This document shows positions 26,088-35,190 of a stretch of DNA of 41,041 nt, piece after piece. Under the pieces are notes generated by a model. The model saw nothing but the letters and a program-made list of their open reading frames with translations. It made no database searches and was not told where the DNA came from. Where the stretch lies: assembly GCA_007131745.1 (NCBI GenBank), contig SLPX01000183.1, positions 1 to 41,041 on the forward strand, in the 5' to 3' direction. The DNA comes from Myxococcales bacterium (lineage in GTDB: Bacteria; Myxococcota; Polyangia; HGW-17; SLPX01). Both the position numbers and the translations under genes were made by a program. The number at the start of each line of letters is the position of its first letter. The first letter of the stretch is position 1.

Positions 26088-27311
26088 TTAAGGATTGGGT
26101 TGCGATTTGCGCAGGAAAGCGGGGACATCCAGCTCGTTTTCAACCCCGGCTCCCCTGTTCACCTGTGCATAGACACCGCTTCCCAGCCTTTCTCCATTCG
26201 GAGCGGACAGGTCCTGGGTCGGTGCCAACCTCCTCTGCTTGCGCACGTGAGCCGGGATGTCGCGATTTCCGGAATCGGCCGAAAGATACGCAAGGGAAGT
26301 CTGAACGCCTCGTCTCCCCGTTTCCCGGATCATGCTATGCGCGCTCTCCAGGGCTCCCTCGAAACCGGTTGCAATTACCGTGATGTGCACTTCTCCCTGG
26401 ATATTCGAATCGATCACCGAACCGAAAATGATGTTCGCGTCTTCGTGCGCCTTTTCGTGGATCAGCGATGCAGCCTCGTTGATCTCGGCCAGGGTGAGAT
26501 CCGGACCGGAAGTGATGTTGATGAGTATCCCGGTGGCGCCCTCTATTGAAATGTCTTCCAGCAATGGACTTGAAATGGCCTGGTTGGCCGCATCCAATGC
26601 CCGCCGTTCTCCGTTGGCGAATCCCATTCCCATCAAGGCTTTGCCCTGCTCTCTCATGATGGTGCGCACATCCGCAAAATCCACGTTTATGAAACCGGAT
26701 TGGGTGATGAGATCCGAAATACCTTTCACCGCGTTGAGAAGCACTTCGTCGGCCCTGCGAAAAGCATCGAGCATGGTAACGTGGCCGACCATCTGCAGCA
26801 GCCTGTCATTGGGAATCGTGATGAGCGTATCAACGGATTCCTGCAAAGCTTTGATGCCTTCACGAGCCTGCCTGGTCCGTTTCCGGCCTTCAAAGGAAAA
26901 CGGCAAGGTAACTACACCAACCGTCAGCGCTCCGGTTTCCTTCGCCGCCTTGGCGATTACCGGCGCACCGCCGGTTCCCGTTCCACCTCCCATTCCGGCC
27001 GTCACAAAGACCATGTCGGCCCCTGTAAGAAGATCTTGGATCTGGGAAGCGCTCTCCTCTGCCGAACGTTTTCCTACTTCAGGATCCGCGCCGGCTCCGA
27101 GCCCCTTCGTGATTTCACCGCCCAACTGGAGCTTTTCCGCAGCCATGTTGGCGTCCAAGGCTTGCCGATCCGTGTTTGCGGCCATGAACTCCACACCCTC
27201 CAGACGTGCGTTGATCATCGTGTTGACCGCGTTTCCACCTCCTCCTCCCACGCCGATTACTTTGATTTTTGCCTGGCTCTCAGCAGCCTCGTCAAGCTCC
27301 ATAAATGTCAT
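26088..27311 (-). CDS. ftsZ: Cell division protein FtsZ
   Basis: FtsZ is the tubulin-like GTPase that forms the Z ring at mid-cell. The 407 residues include [11 protein letters not shown] (20-30), the tubulin signature GGGTGTG (108-114) and the T7-loop NVDFADVR that completes the active site of the next subunit. A spacer of about 70 residues leads to the C-terminal peptide [12 protein letters not shown], the binding site for FtsA and other partners. A full AAGGAGGT stands 5 bases before the ATG, the strongest ribosome site in this cluster. It is the last gene of the division and wall cluster and is separated from ftsA by 240 bases, so it may also have its own promoter. Confidence 0.98.
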   Translation of the reverse strand: MTFMELDEAAESQAKIKVIGVGGGGGNAVNTMINARLEGVEFMAANTDRQALDANMAAEKLQLGGEITKGLGAGADPEVGKRSAEESASQIQDLLTGADMVFVTAGMGGGTGTGGAPVIAKAAKETGALTVGVVTLPFSFEGRKRTRQAREGIKALQESVDTLITIPNDRLLQMVGHVTMLDAFRRADEVLLNAVKGISDLITQSGFINVDFADVRTIMREQGKALMGMGFANGERRALDAANQAISSPLLEDISIEGATGILINITSGPDLTLAEINEAASLIHEKAHEDANIIFGSVIDSNIQGEVHITVIATGFEGALESAHSMIRETGRRGVQTSLAYLSADSGNRDIPAHVRKQRRLAPTQDLSAPNGERLGSGVYAQVNRGAGVENELDVPAFLRKSQPNP

Positions 27312-27551
27312 GCGACACCTCCTTAAAACTCCGGGTCTATCGCCCGATTCGAAAAATTTGCATGGCGGAATCTACAGCCCGCGTTCCATTTGTCACATTT
27401 CCACTACAAGGCTGCATGCTCGAACCACGTGATTGAACCACACAAACCAAACACGGGATCGATCTGCAATTCGGGAACGCTGAATTGAACCGCCAATTTG
27501 AAACACAGTATTCAATCATTCTCATGAACCACACGAATTCGTTTATGTAAT
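27312..27551 (-). promoter_or_regulatory. ftsA-ftsZ intergenic region with repeated GAACCAC motifs
   Basis: Read as plus strand, GAACCAC occurs at 27422-27428, 27435-27441 and 27526-27532. The second is part of the 13-base sequence TGAACCACACAAA (27434-27446) also found upstream of the radical SAM gene; the third gives TGAACCACAC at 27525-27534. The gap is unusually long for this cluster. I see no convincing -35/-10 pair. Confidence 0.4.
27434..27446 (-). repeat. 13-base repeat TGAACCACACAAA, copy 2
   Basis: This exact copy of the sequence at 8395-8407 lies 123 bases upstream of the ftsZ start, at almost the same distance as copy 1 from its gene. Confidence 0.4.
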
Positions 27552-28784
27552 TTAGAAAACCTCTCTCCACCAATCCTTCATCCTCTGCTTCATTCTTCCG
27601 TAAAGCCCCTCTTCCCTGTGAAGTACTCGAAAGTGCGTCACGTCACCGCTCTCTGCTCCATATTTCACCAGTCCGACGCCGGTGGCAAATTTTGGACTAT
27701 TTACGACATTGACCAACCCGTTTACCCCCCTGGGCAATCCGACCCGAACAGGCATCCCGAGAATCCGTTCCGCATAATCCGCCATGCCCGGCATGATGCA
27801 AGTTCCTCCAGTAATAACCGCTCCGGAGCCCAGGATATCGGCATAGCCGGCCTTGTGTATCTCCTGGTACGCAAGCAGGAAAATCTCTTCCACTCGGGGC
27901 TCTATGAACGAGACGAGATCCCTTCTGCTCACCTTTCTCGGAACCCTTCCCCCCGTGCTCGGAACTTCCACAAACTCATCTTCTCCGATCTCTTCCAACA
28001 GTGTGGATCCCCACCTTTGCTTTATTCTCTCAGCTTCTCCCTTGGGAGTCCGCAAGCCAACGGCTACATCGGAAGTCAAGTGATTGCCGCCGATGCCCAG
28101 TATTGATGTATGAACAACCGCACCATCCAGGAATATGGCGATATCCGTGGTGCCTCCCCCGATGTCTATCAGGGCCACACCAAGTTCCTTTTCATCCTCC
28201 TGAAGCGTGGCCATGGCGGAAGCCAGCGGTTCCAAAACGATATCCGCTACGTTCAAACCGCACCTGTTGCAGCATTTGACTATGTTCTGGGCGGATGCAA
28301 CGGCAGCCGTGACTATGTGGACCTTCGCCTCGAGCCTGACTCCGCTCATGCCGACCGGTTCCTTTATTCCCTCCTGCGTATCGATTATATAATCCTGCGG
28401 CAATACGTGTATGATTTCCCGGTCCATTGGAAAGCTGACCGCCTTCGCTGAATCAATCACGCGGAGAACATCGTTTTCACTTACCTCGCCGTCTTTTATC
28501 GCGACAACACCATCGCTGTTGATGCTCATTATGTGGCCGCCCGCTATTCCAGCGTATACCGTGCCTATCTCCCATCCGGACATGTGTTCGGCTTCTTCAA
28601 CAGCGGCCCTTATGGATTCCACCGTCGCGTCGATGTTTACAACAACACCTTTTCTCAATCCTTTGGAAGGATGCGTTCCCACGCCGAGAATACAGATTCC
28701 CTCGTCGGTGACCTCGCCCATGACGGCAGCGATCTTCGTCGTTCCTATGTCCAGGCCGACAATCACATTGTTATCTTCAGACAT
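27552..28784 (-). CDS. ftsA: Cell division protein FtsA
   Basis: FtsA is the actin-like ATPase that tethers FtsZ filaments to the membrane and signals to the septal synthases. The 410 residues show the phosphate-1 motif GLDIGTTKIAAVMGE (9-23), the phosphate-2 motif IDIGGGTTDIAIF and the adenosine motif GSGAVITGGTCIMPG. The end (MKQRMKDWWREVF) is the expected amphipathic membrane-binding helix. GGGAG lies 6 bases before the ATG. It is separated from ftsQ by 91 bases. Confidence 0.97.
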   Translation of the reverse strand: MSEDNNVIVGLDIGTTKIAAVMGEVTDEGICILGVGTHPSKGLRKGVVVNIDATVESIRAAVEEAEHMSGWEIGTVYAGIAGGHIMSINSDGVVAIKDGEVSENDVLRVIDSAKAVSFPMDREIIHVLPQDYIIDTQEGIKEPVGMSGVRLEAKVHIVTAAVASAQNIVKCCNRCGLNVADIVLEPLASAMATLQEDEKELGVALIDIGGGTTDIAIFLDGAVVHTSILGIGGNHLTSDVAVGLRTPKGEAERIKQRWGSTLLEEIGEDEFVEVPSTGGRVPRKVSRRDLVSFIEPRVEEIFLLAYQEIHKAGYADILGSGAVITGGTCIMPGMADYAERILGMPVRVGLPRGVNGLVNVVNSPKFATGVGLVKYGAESGDVTHFRVLHREEGLYGRMKQRMKDWWREVF

Positions 28785-28875
28785 GGCAAACTCCCTTTCA
28801 TCTCAAGACCGTTTTTACCTCGACGGACCGCAACTTCACCTATCATCGCTCAGATCGCTAAAGTCTCCAAAAAAA

Positions 28876-29970
28876 TCACCCATCCGTACTTCCATCTTCT
28901 TCATCAACGGTCTCTGTAACGGAATCCGGATCCGCTTCGGCCAGGCGTATAGTGATACGTTCCGGCCTGGCCCGGTTGTCCAGCCGAACAATCCGGAGAT
29001 TGCCGGATCGCCGGCCGAGCGCAGTCAATACAGCGTCCAGTCTCAGCAACTTGGCGTCCACGGATCCATTCCCAATCCTGATTTCAACGCCTTTTTCACG
29101 TGTGTAAAGGACGATCCCTCTTTCCTCGGAGATATGGATCTCTCCGAGAGGAGGACGAGTTTTTCTATTGTATTTGCCCAGTATCGCCAATGCTTCAGCG
29201 AAACGTTTCTCCGATTTGACGGGAGCGGATTTATATTCACTTCTGCTGATCCCCGTGATCAGTGTCAGGTCAAGAACCTCCTCCTGCGAGGCTCTTTTGA
29301 ACACCTTGCCTTTGGAGTTGATAAGGTAGAGCGCATCAAGCAAGACAACCCCCGCGGGTATCTCTTCCTCTATTTCAATTTGAATCTTCGAAGGCAACCG
29401 CCGACTTGCCTTTGCACTGTTTATCCAGGGATGCTTTACAAGGTTCCGTTCCACGGAACGCAAATCCAGGCTGAAGATGTTCGGCCCGCCACTCAACCCC
29501 GACAACTCCAGGAGTTCATTTTTCGGCACTCGTTCGGTCGGCGTGAATTCCACCTCCGACACTTCGAAATGGGGAGATGTCGTTATGAATCGATAAGCAT
29601 AATACCCACCCACCCCCAACGCCGCCAGAGCGAACATTGGAATGATGATCCTGAAAATTTTTCCCGCGGTTCCTCGTCCGCTCTCTTGCAAAGAACCCAC
29701 AACCGTTTCGAGCCCGGCCATCCAGTTTTCCTTGGAACCGGATGCGCGTTTTGGGGTCTTTCGCACAACATTTCCGGACGGCCGAATTCTTCGGTTGCCG
29801 GACCTTATTTTGCGGGTAGTTTTTGATCCGTCCGTACCGTTCTTTTTTCCGCCGGAAAGAATCGAAGATCTCACGTGACCCGAAGATCCCTCGATAATTT
29901 TCCGGTTTCGGGAATCTTTCTTTCTTTTACCGGGCGCTCTGTTTCCCGGAAACTTTTTCCCTTTTGTCAT
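28876..29970 (-). CDS. ftsQ: Cell division protein FtsQ
   Basis: FtsQ is a bitopic scaffold joining cytoplasmic and periplasmic divisome parts. This 364-residue copy has a very long basic cytoplasmic tail (1-104), one membrane segment (105-127), a POTRA domain (133-205, FEVSEVEFTPTERVPKNELLE, then HPWINSAKASRRLPSKIQIEIEE) and the beta domain. The ATG overlaps the murC stop codon (ATGA), so translation is coupled. E. coli FtsQ has only about 25 cytoplasmic residues, so the Lys/Arg/Gly-rich tail is unusual. Confidence 0.93.
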   Translation of the reverse strand: MTKGKKFPGNRAPGKRKKDSRNRKIIEGSSGHVRSSILSGGKKNGTDGSKTTRKIRSGNRRIRPSGNVVRKTPKRASGSKENWMAGLETVVGSLQESGRGTAGKIFRIIIPMFALAALGVGGYYAYRFITTSPHFEVSEVEFTPTERVPKNELLELSGLSGGPNIFSLDLRSVERNLVKHPWINSAKASRRLPSKIQIEIEEEIPAGVVLLDALYLINSKGKVFKRASQEEVLDLTLITGISRSEYKSAPVKSEKRFAEALAILGKYNRKTRPPLGEIHISEERGIVLYTREKGVEIRIGNGSVDAKLLRLDAVLTALGRRSGNLRIVRLDNRARPERITIRLAEADPDSVTETVDEEDGSTDG

Positions 29971-31388
29971 GAATCCGCCTCCTCTTTGTCACGGAGTCCG
30001 GTTTTCAGCAAAGCCGCCAACTCTTCTCCCACACGCCACACATCGCCTGCCCCAAGGGTTATGACAAGATCCCCCTCTTCCAAGCTGTTTTCCAGGCAGC
30101 TCAGTGTTTCCTTGAACCCCCCGGTATGCCGGACGTTCCTGTGGCCTCGCTTTCGTATCGCCCCGGCTAAAGATCCGCCCGTGACACCCTCGATCGGATT
30201 TTCGCCCGCCGAATAGATGTCTGTTACACAAACCATGTCGGCCCTGTTGAAGGCTCTTGCAAATTCATTCCACAAACGCTTGACCCTACTGTACCTGTGC
30301 GGCTGAAATACGGCTACCACACGGCTGTCCGGATAACTCTTCCTGGCCCCTACAAGCGTCGCCATGATCTCGGTAGGATGATGTCCATAGTCATCCACCA
30401 CTGTTATTCCCCGCGCTTCACCCACGATCGTAAACCGCCTTTCAACACCCTGGAATTCCGCCAAGGCCTTTTGAACATCATAGAAATCCACACCCAGCTC
30501 GCGGGAAACCGCCACGACCGCCAACGCGTTGAGGACATTGTGAATCCCGGGCATTCTGAGAGATACTTCACCCATTTCCACGCCTCTCCTGAAAACAACG
30601 AACCTGCTCTCCAGTCCGGCAAAAACCGGGTCCACAGCTCGGTAATCGGCTTGCTCGGAAAGACCGAAAGTAAGGTACCTTTTTCTCATCCGGGGAATCA
30701 AAGCCTGAACTCTCGGGTGATCCATGCACAATATCGCGGCTCCGTAAAACGGAACCTTGTTCACGAACCGCTCGAACGCGTCTTCGAGAGCGTCCACGGA
30801 ACCGTAATAATCGAGATGTTCAGGATCGATGTTCGTCACTACGGCCAACACAGGGGAAAGTTTTAGAAATGAACCGTCCGATTCGTCCGCTTCCACGATC
30901 ATGTAGTCGCCCCGACCCAACTTTGCATTAGAACCGATACTGTTGAGCTTTCCTCCCAAAACCATCGTGGGATCAAGCCCTGCTTCGGACATAACCGTTG
31001 CAAGAAGCGATGTAGTGGATGTCTTACCGTGCGTGCCTGCGACCGCCACCCCGAACTTCAATCTCATCAATTCCGCCAGCATTTCCGCCCTTTGAATCAC
31101 AGGCACTCCGTCATGCTCCGCCTTTCGCACTTCAACATTGTCTGATGACACGGCCGATGAAACGACAACAACATCCGCTCCGTTTACATTACCGGGCCGG
31201 TGCCCCTCGAATATCCGTCCACCCAGTGTCGCCAACCTCTTGGTGGCATCTCCCATTTTGATGTCGCTTCCGGAAACCGTGTATCCGAGATTAATCAGCA
31301 CCTCGGCTATTCCGCTCATTCCGATGCCGCCGATTCCGACAAAATGAATATGAAGGCCGCTCGTGGCAAACATCATCGCCCCCCCCAT
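29967..31388 (-). CDS. murC: UDP-N-acetylmuramate--L-alanine ligase MurC
   Basis: MurC adds L-alanine to UDP-MurNAc, the first amino acid of the stem peptide. The 473 residues include the Rossmann motif FVGIGGIGMSG (16-26) and the ATP loop GTHGKTSTT (118-126), with later motifs such as YGHHPTE typical of the Mur ligases. The first ATG has GGAG at 5 bases; two more ATGs at codons 5 and 6 overlap the murG stop codon and could be used. It overlaps murG and ftsQ. murB, which often follows murC, is not present. Confidence 0.97.
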   Translation of the reverse strand: MGGAMMFATSGLHIHFVGIGGIGMSGIAEVLINLGYTVSGSDIKMGDATKRLATLGGRIFEGHRPGNVNGADVVVVSSAVSSDNVEVRKAEHDGVPVIQRAEMLAELMRLKFGVAVAGTHGKTSTTSLLATVMSEAGLDPTMVLGGKLNSIGSNAKLGRGDYMIVEADESDGSFLKLSPVLAVVTNIDPEHLDYYGSVDALEDAFERFVNKVPFYGAAILCMDHPRVQALIPRMRKRYLTFGLSEQADYRAVDPVFAGLESRFVVFRRGVEMGEVSLRMPGIHNVLNALAVVAVSRELGVDFYDVQKALAEFQGVERRFTIVGEARGITVVDDYGHHPTEIMATLVGARKSYPDSRVVAVFQPHRYSRVKRLWNEFARAFNRADMVCVTDIYSAGENPIEGVTGGSLAGAIRKRGHRNVRHTGGFKETLSCLENSLEEGDLVITLGAGDVWRVGEELAALLKTGLRDKEEADS

Positions 31389-32482
31389 CGGCTCTCCAGA
31401 AAATCAGCAACCCGGGATGCAGCGTCCGGACGGGCCAGTTCTTTCATCCTTTTCGACATGCGCGTTACAATGTCCGGGCCGTACAAGAGTTTTCGCAATT
31501 CCTCGGTGAGCCTATCCGCGGTCAACTCTTTTTGTGGAATGGATATCGCCGCCCCGCGGTCGGCCAGGGATTGTGCATTAGCCGTTTGGTGGTCATCGGC
31601 TGCATGGGGAAACGGCACCAGCAACGCTGGTTTCCCCGCAAGTGTCAGCTCCGCTATGGTTGTAGCGCCCGCCCGGCAAAAAACGAAATCACAACTCTCG
31701 TATGCGGATGCCATGTCCTCGATAAAAGGATACGGCTCAGCGTCGACGGACCGCCTTTCATAGCTTTTCTTCACCCATTCATAATCCGCCTCACCTGTTC
31801 CGTGCAGGATCTTCACTCCCATCTCTTTTAACAAGGGACTGATTTTCACCATAGCATCATTGAGCGGCCTGGCGCCCTGGCTCCCTCCCAGAACCAGCAA
31901 GTTCGGTTGAGCGCTTAATTTTTTTGTTCTCCCGGGAAATGTAAGCCTCTCGACGATTTCCGCGCGCACCGGATTTCCAAGGTTGATTGAACGAGGCATG
32001 TATTTCAGTGCCTCATCAAAAGACACAATGCTGCATTCCGCCCTCCGGCTCAGGACCCTGTTGGTAAAACCCGGGATTGCATTTTGCTCCAGCAGCACCG
32101 ATGGTATTCTCGACAATCCAGCCGCTAAAACCGCTGGTCCCGAAACATATCCGCCGACTCCCAACACTACATGAGGTTTAAACCGTCCCATCCTGACGAG
32201 CATTTCCACCAGTGCCGCCGGCATGAAAGAAAGCGCCTGCAAACGCGCTCCCAGGCTCATTCCTTTTATTTTTCTCGCTGTGTCGATCGTCTCTATGGCA
32301 AATCCCGCCTTGACTACCTCTTTTGATTCAATACCGCCTCGGGCGCCCAAAAAAAGGATCCTGCATCCTCTTGTTCTCAACTCCTGCGCTACCGCGATTC
32401 CAGGAAAAACGTGTCCGCCGGTACCGCCCGCAGCAATGACGACTCTCATTGAGCCGTTGCATTCGTTTTCATGTATTTTCAT
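31373..32482 (-). CDS. murG: UDP-GlcNAc:lipid I N-acetylglucosaminyltransferase MurG
   Basis: MurG transfers GlcNAc to lipid I on the inner face of the membrane, giving lipid II. The motif AAGGTGGHVFPGIAVA (17-32) and the second glycine-rich loop LGGSQGA, plus CRAGATTIAELTLAGKPALLVPFPHAADDHQ, are clear. I use the ATG at 32482 (369 residues) because it overlaps the ftsW stop codon (ATGA), as in the rest of the cluster; an ATG at 32449 (358 residues) gives a more usual N-terminus. The stop codon overlaps the start of murC. Confidence 0.96.
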   Translation of the reverse strand: MKIHENECNGSMRVVIAAGGTGGHVFPGIAVAQELRTRGCRILFLGARGGIESKEVVKAGFAIETIDTARKIKGMSLGARLQALSFMPAALVEMLVRMGRFKPHVVLGVGGYVSGPAVLAAGLSRIPSVLLEQNAIPGFTNRVLSRRAECSIVSFDEALKYMPRSINLGNPVRAEIVERLTFPGRTKKLSAQPNLLVLGGSQGARPLNDAMVKISPLLKEMGVKILHGTGEADYEWVKKSYERRSVDAEPYPFIEDMASAYESCDFVFCRAGATTIAELTLAGKPALLVPFPHAADDHQTANAQSLADRGAAISIPQKELTADRLTEELRKLLYGPDIVTRMSKRMKELARPDAASRVADFLESRWGGR

Positions 32483-33795
32483 CGTTGCCTGCCCCTTGTC
32501 CACTTGCCCGCGGTCACCGGAAGATCCGCGTTGCCGGAGAACGCCCACTTTCTTAATGACACCGCTTCCTTGATCTGGAGCCGTCTTGCTTTTTTCCATG
32601 AAGCCGGTGAAGCCGGGACAGGGTTTCTCTTGGAGATATTCATCAAGACGCCGATGGAATACATGGTCATCACAAGAGAAGAACCGCCGTAACTCACTAA
32701 AGGCAATGTCAGCCCCTTTGTCGGCATCAAGGCCATGACCACCCCCATATTGATGAGCGCTTCGATTACAAGCAAACTTGTCAGAGCGAACGCAAGATGG
32801 GTTCCGAACAGGTCTCCCGCCTTGATCGCTATACGGGTTCCTCTCCACAGCACGACGCCGATCAGCACAACTACGAAAACAACTCCCAAGAATCCCAGTT
32901 CCTGACCAATCACAGGTAATATAAAATCGGTATGACCTTCCGGCAGAAACAACAACTTTTGCCGGCCTTCACCCAGGCCCATGCCCGTCCAGCCTCCCGA
33001 TCCGATTGTTATAAGGGATTCGTAAATCTGGTAACCGGCCCCTGATCTGTGGGCTTCAGGCTCGAAAAAAGCAACCATGCGCTGAAACCGCCATGGTGTG
33101 CCGACAATCGCCCACCACGCTACGGGCGCCACCGCTAAAACCGCCATTAAAATGTAAAGAAGGCGTGTTCCTGCAATGAACAGAACCACGAAAGTAAGAC
33201 CCATGAGCAGCATTGCGGTGCCAAGGTCGGGCTGTGCAAGCACCAAGACCAGCATGGCGCCTGCAACCAGAACATGCGGCAAAAACCCAACGCTGAAAGT
33301 ATCTATTTTACCGGCCTTGCGTGCCGCGGATACCGCCAGGAAGATCGCAAGCGCCAACTTCGCGAATTCGGCCGGCTGAAATGAAACACCCCCTATCCTG
33401 AACCAGCGTCTTGCGCCGGCGACCCTGCTTCCGATTCCAGGCACCAACACCAACACTAAAAGAACAAATGCAGCTCCCAACAGCGGATATGCAAGCTTGC
33501 CGTACCGACGGTAATCAACGCGCGCCCCTATGTACATGGCAACCAGGCCGATAAGAAAATAGGCAGCCTGCCTCTTGGCGAACAACGTATCGGATCCGTA
33601 ACGTGTGAAACTCATGAACGCCGATGCCGAGTAAACCATCACGAGACCGAAACCCGCCAGCATAAGGGTCGAAACGAAAAGCACCAGGTCATAACCCGAA
33701 GCCTGCCCCGAAACCTGGGATCCATCTTCCGGAACCTTAACGTCCGGCTCCGGAGCGTTAATCTCCGGTGAATTTGTCGAGCCGGCTTTTGTCAT
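32479..33795 (-). CDS. ftsW: Septal peptidoglycan polymerase FtsW (SEDS family)
   Basis: FtsW polymerises lipid II into septal glycan strands together with FtsI. The 438 residues have about ten membrane segments, FQPAEFAKLALAIFLA, AQPDLGTAMLL and GHTDFILPVIGQELGFLG with D290 at the position of the essential SEDS aspartate, and the end motif PLVSYGGSSLV. The N-terminal tail (1-33, acidic) and the C-terminal tail (about 45 residues, basic) are longer than in E. coli. The ATG overlaps the murD stop codon (ATGA). Confidence 0.96.
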   Translation of the reverse strand: MTKAGSTNSPEINAPEPDVKVPEDGSQVSGQASGYDLVLFVSTLMLAGFGLVMVYSASAFMSFTRYGSDTLFAKRQAAYFLIGLVAMYIGARVDYRRYGKLAYPLLGAAFVLLVLVLVPGIGSRVAGARRWFRIGGVSFQPAEFAKLALAIFLAVSAARKAGKIDTFSVGFLPHVLVAGAMLVLVLAQPDLGTAMLLMGLTFVVLFIAGTRLLYILMAVLAVAPVAWWAIVGTPWRFQRMVAFFEPEAHRSGAGYQIYESLITIGSGGWTGMGLGEGRQKLLFLPEGHTDFILPVIGQELGFLGVVFVVVLIGVVLWRGTRIAIKAGDLFGTHLAFALTSLLVIEALINMGVVMALMPTKGLTLPLVSYGGSSLVMTMYSIGVLMNISKRNPVPASPASWKKARRLQIKEAVSLRKWAFSGNADLPVTAGKWTRGRQR

Positions 33796-35165
33796 CGCCC
33801 CGTTTCCTTCCTGTTCAAAAGGGAAAAAGCCTTTACAAAGGCATCGCCCCTTTGTTCATAATCCTTGAACATGTCATAGCTCGAGCAGGCCGGGCAAAGA
33901 ACCACGGATCCTCCCGGCGAAGCGAGGCGATATGCCTCGCGCACGGCTTCATTCATGTCGCCCGCCATCACCACCCGCGCCGCGGCTCCAAGCTCACTTT
34001 TCATGTTTTGCGCCGCTTCCCCGATAAGAACCAACCCATCACAGCGATCTTTCAAAACAGCCAGCAATGGCCGATAACTAGAACCCTTGTGAATCCCTCC
34101 GGCGATCACTGCTACTCGTCCTTCCAAACCACCCAAACTGCCGACTGCGGCGCTCACATTGGTCGCCTTGGAATCGTTGTAAAAAGTCACACCTCCAAGG
34201 ATTCCCGTTTTCTGCATCCGGTGGGGAAGCCCTTCGAATGTTTGCAGAACGTTCCTGATCTCATCGGGGCCCACGCCATGAAGTGATGCAACAATAGCAG
34301 CGGCACAAGCGTTCGCCAGGTTATGCCTGCCTTGAAGAGGAATGGAGCGCGCTGAAATTCTGACCTCATCCCCACCACCGGGAGGCATTACCACGATCGT
34401 ATCCCCGTCTAGGTATCCACCCGGTCCTGCATGGGGTTTATTTCCGTCACTGAATAAAAGCAACCGTCCCCGGTTGAGTTTGGCAAGGGAAATACAAATC
34501 TCCTGATCGCCGTTGACCAAAGCCCAGTCGTCCGGAGTCTGATTCCTGAATATCATAGCCTTGGCGTCAGCATACTCTTCCATGTCCTTGTGTCGATCCA
34601 GATGATCTTCATCCAGGTTCAAAAGAACAGCGACGGAAGGCGCAATATCAGGGCTTCTCTGGAGCTGAAAGCTACTGAGTTCCGCTACGACGAGTCCTCC
34701 TTCCCTCGACGATTCGGTGCCAAGACATTCGGTCAGCGGATTCCCCAGGTTTCCACCGGTGAAAACCGGCCGGCCGGTCCGCTCCAGCATCCGGCCAAGC
34801 AATACCGTTGTTGTGGATTTTCCGTTCGTTCCAGTCACCCCCACGAGTTCGCCCCGGATGCGGGAAGCTGCAAACTGGACCTCGTCGATAACCGGAATTC
34901 CTCGATCCACGGCATCTTTAAGCTCATCAATCCAGGTCACGCCCGGACTCACCACGATCAAATCCGCCTGAAGAAAACTCTCTCTTCGGTGGCCTCCCAG
35001 TTCCAGCTCCACTGATTCCGGTAATCGAGCGAGGATATGTTGGAAATTATCACGGCTCCGCGAATCAGTCACAACCACACGATGACCGCTATTAGCAGCA
35101 AAAGAAGCCGCAGCCAGCCCCGCCCTTCCCAGGCCTACCACCAATATTTTTTCCGGATCACTCAT
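33792..35165 (-). CDS. murD: UDP-MurNAc-L-Ala--D-glutamate ligase MurD
   Basis: MurD adds D-glutamate to UDP-MurNAc-L-Ala. The 457 residues show the N-terminal nucleotide fold VVGLGRAGLAAA, the ATP loop GTNGKSTTT (112-120), the LNLDEDHLDRH motif and the C-terminal FYNDSKATN motif. The gene starts 25 bases after mraY; an AAGGAGG sequence is present in that gap but 17 bases from the ATG. The stop codon overlaps ftsW. Confidence 0.97.
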   Translation of the reverse strand: MSDPEKILVVGLGRAGLAAASFAANSGHRVVVTDSRSRDNFQHILARLPESVELELGGHRRESFLQADLIVVSPGVTWIDELKDAVDRGIPVIDEVQFAASRIRGELVGVTGTNGKSTTTVLLGRMLERTGRPVFTGGNLGNPLTECLGTESSREGGLVVAELSSFQLQRSPDIAPSVAVLLNLDEDHLDRHKDMEEYADAKAMIFRNQTPDDWALVNGDQEICISLAKLNRGRLLLFSDGNKPHAGPGGYLDGDTIVVMPPGGGDEVRISARSIPLQGRHNLANACAAAIVASLHGVGPDEIRNVLQTFEGLPHRMQKTGILGGVTFYNDSKATNVSAAVGSLGGLEGRVAVIAGGIHKGSSYRPLLAVLKDRCDGLVLIGEAAQNMKSELGAAARVVMAGDMNEAVREAYRLASPGGSVVLCPACSSYDMFKDYEQRGDAFVKAFSLLNRKETGR

Positions 35166-35190
35166 TTTTCGGGATAAACCCGCCTCCTTT

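Noticed and set aside
26332..27432. Plus-strand open frame of 366 codons
   Set aside because: Antisense to ftsZ; composition (Ser, Pro, Thr, Ala) is that of an antisense shadow frame.
28411..29826. Plus-strand open frame of 471 codons
   Set aside because: It runs antisense across ftsA and ftsQ, which have clear family motifs; its translation shows no domain. It is a shadow of high-GC coding sequence.
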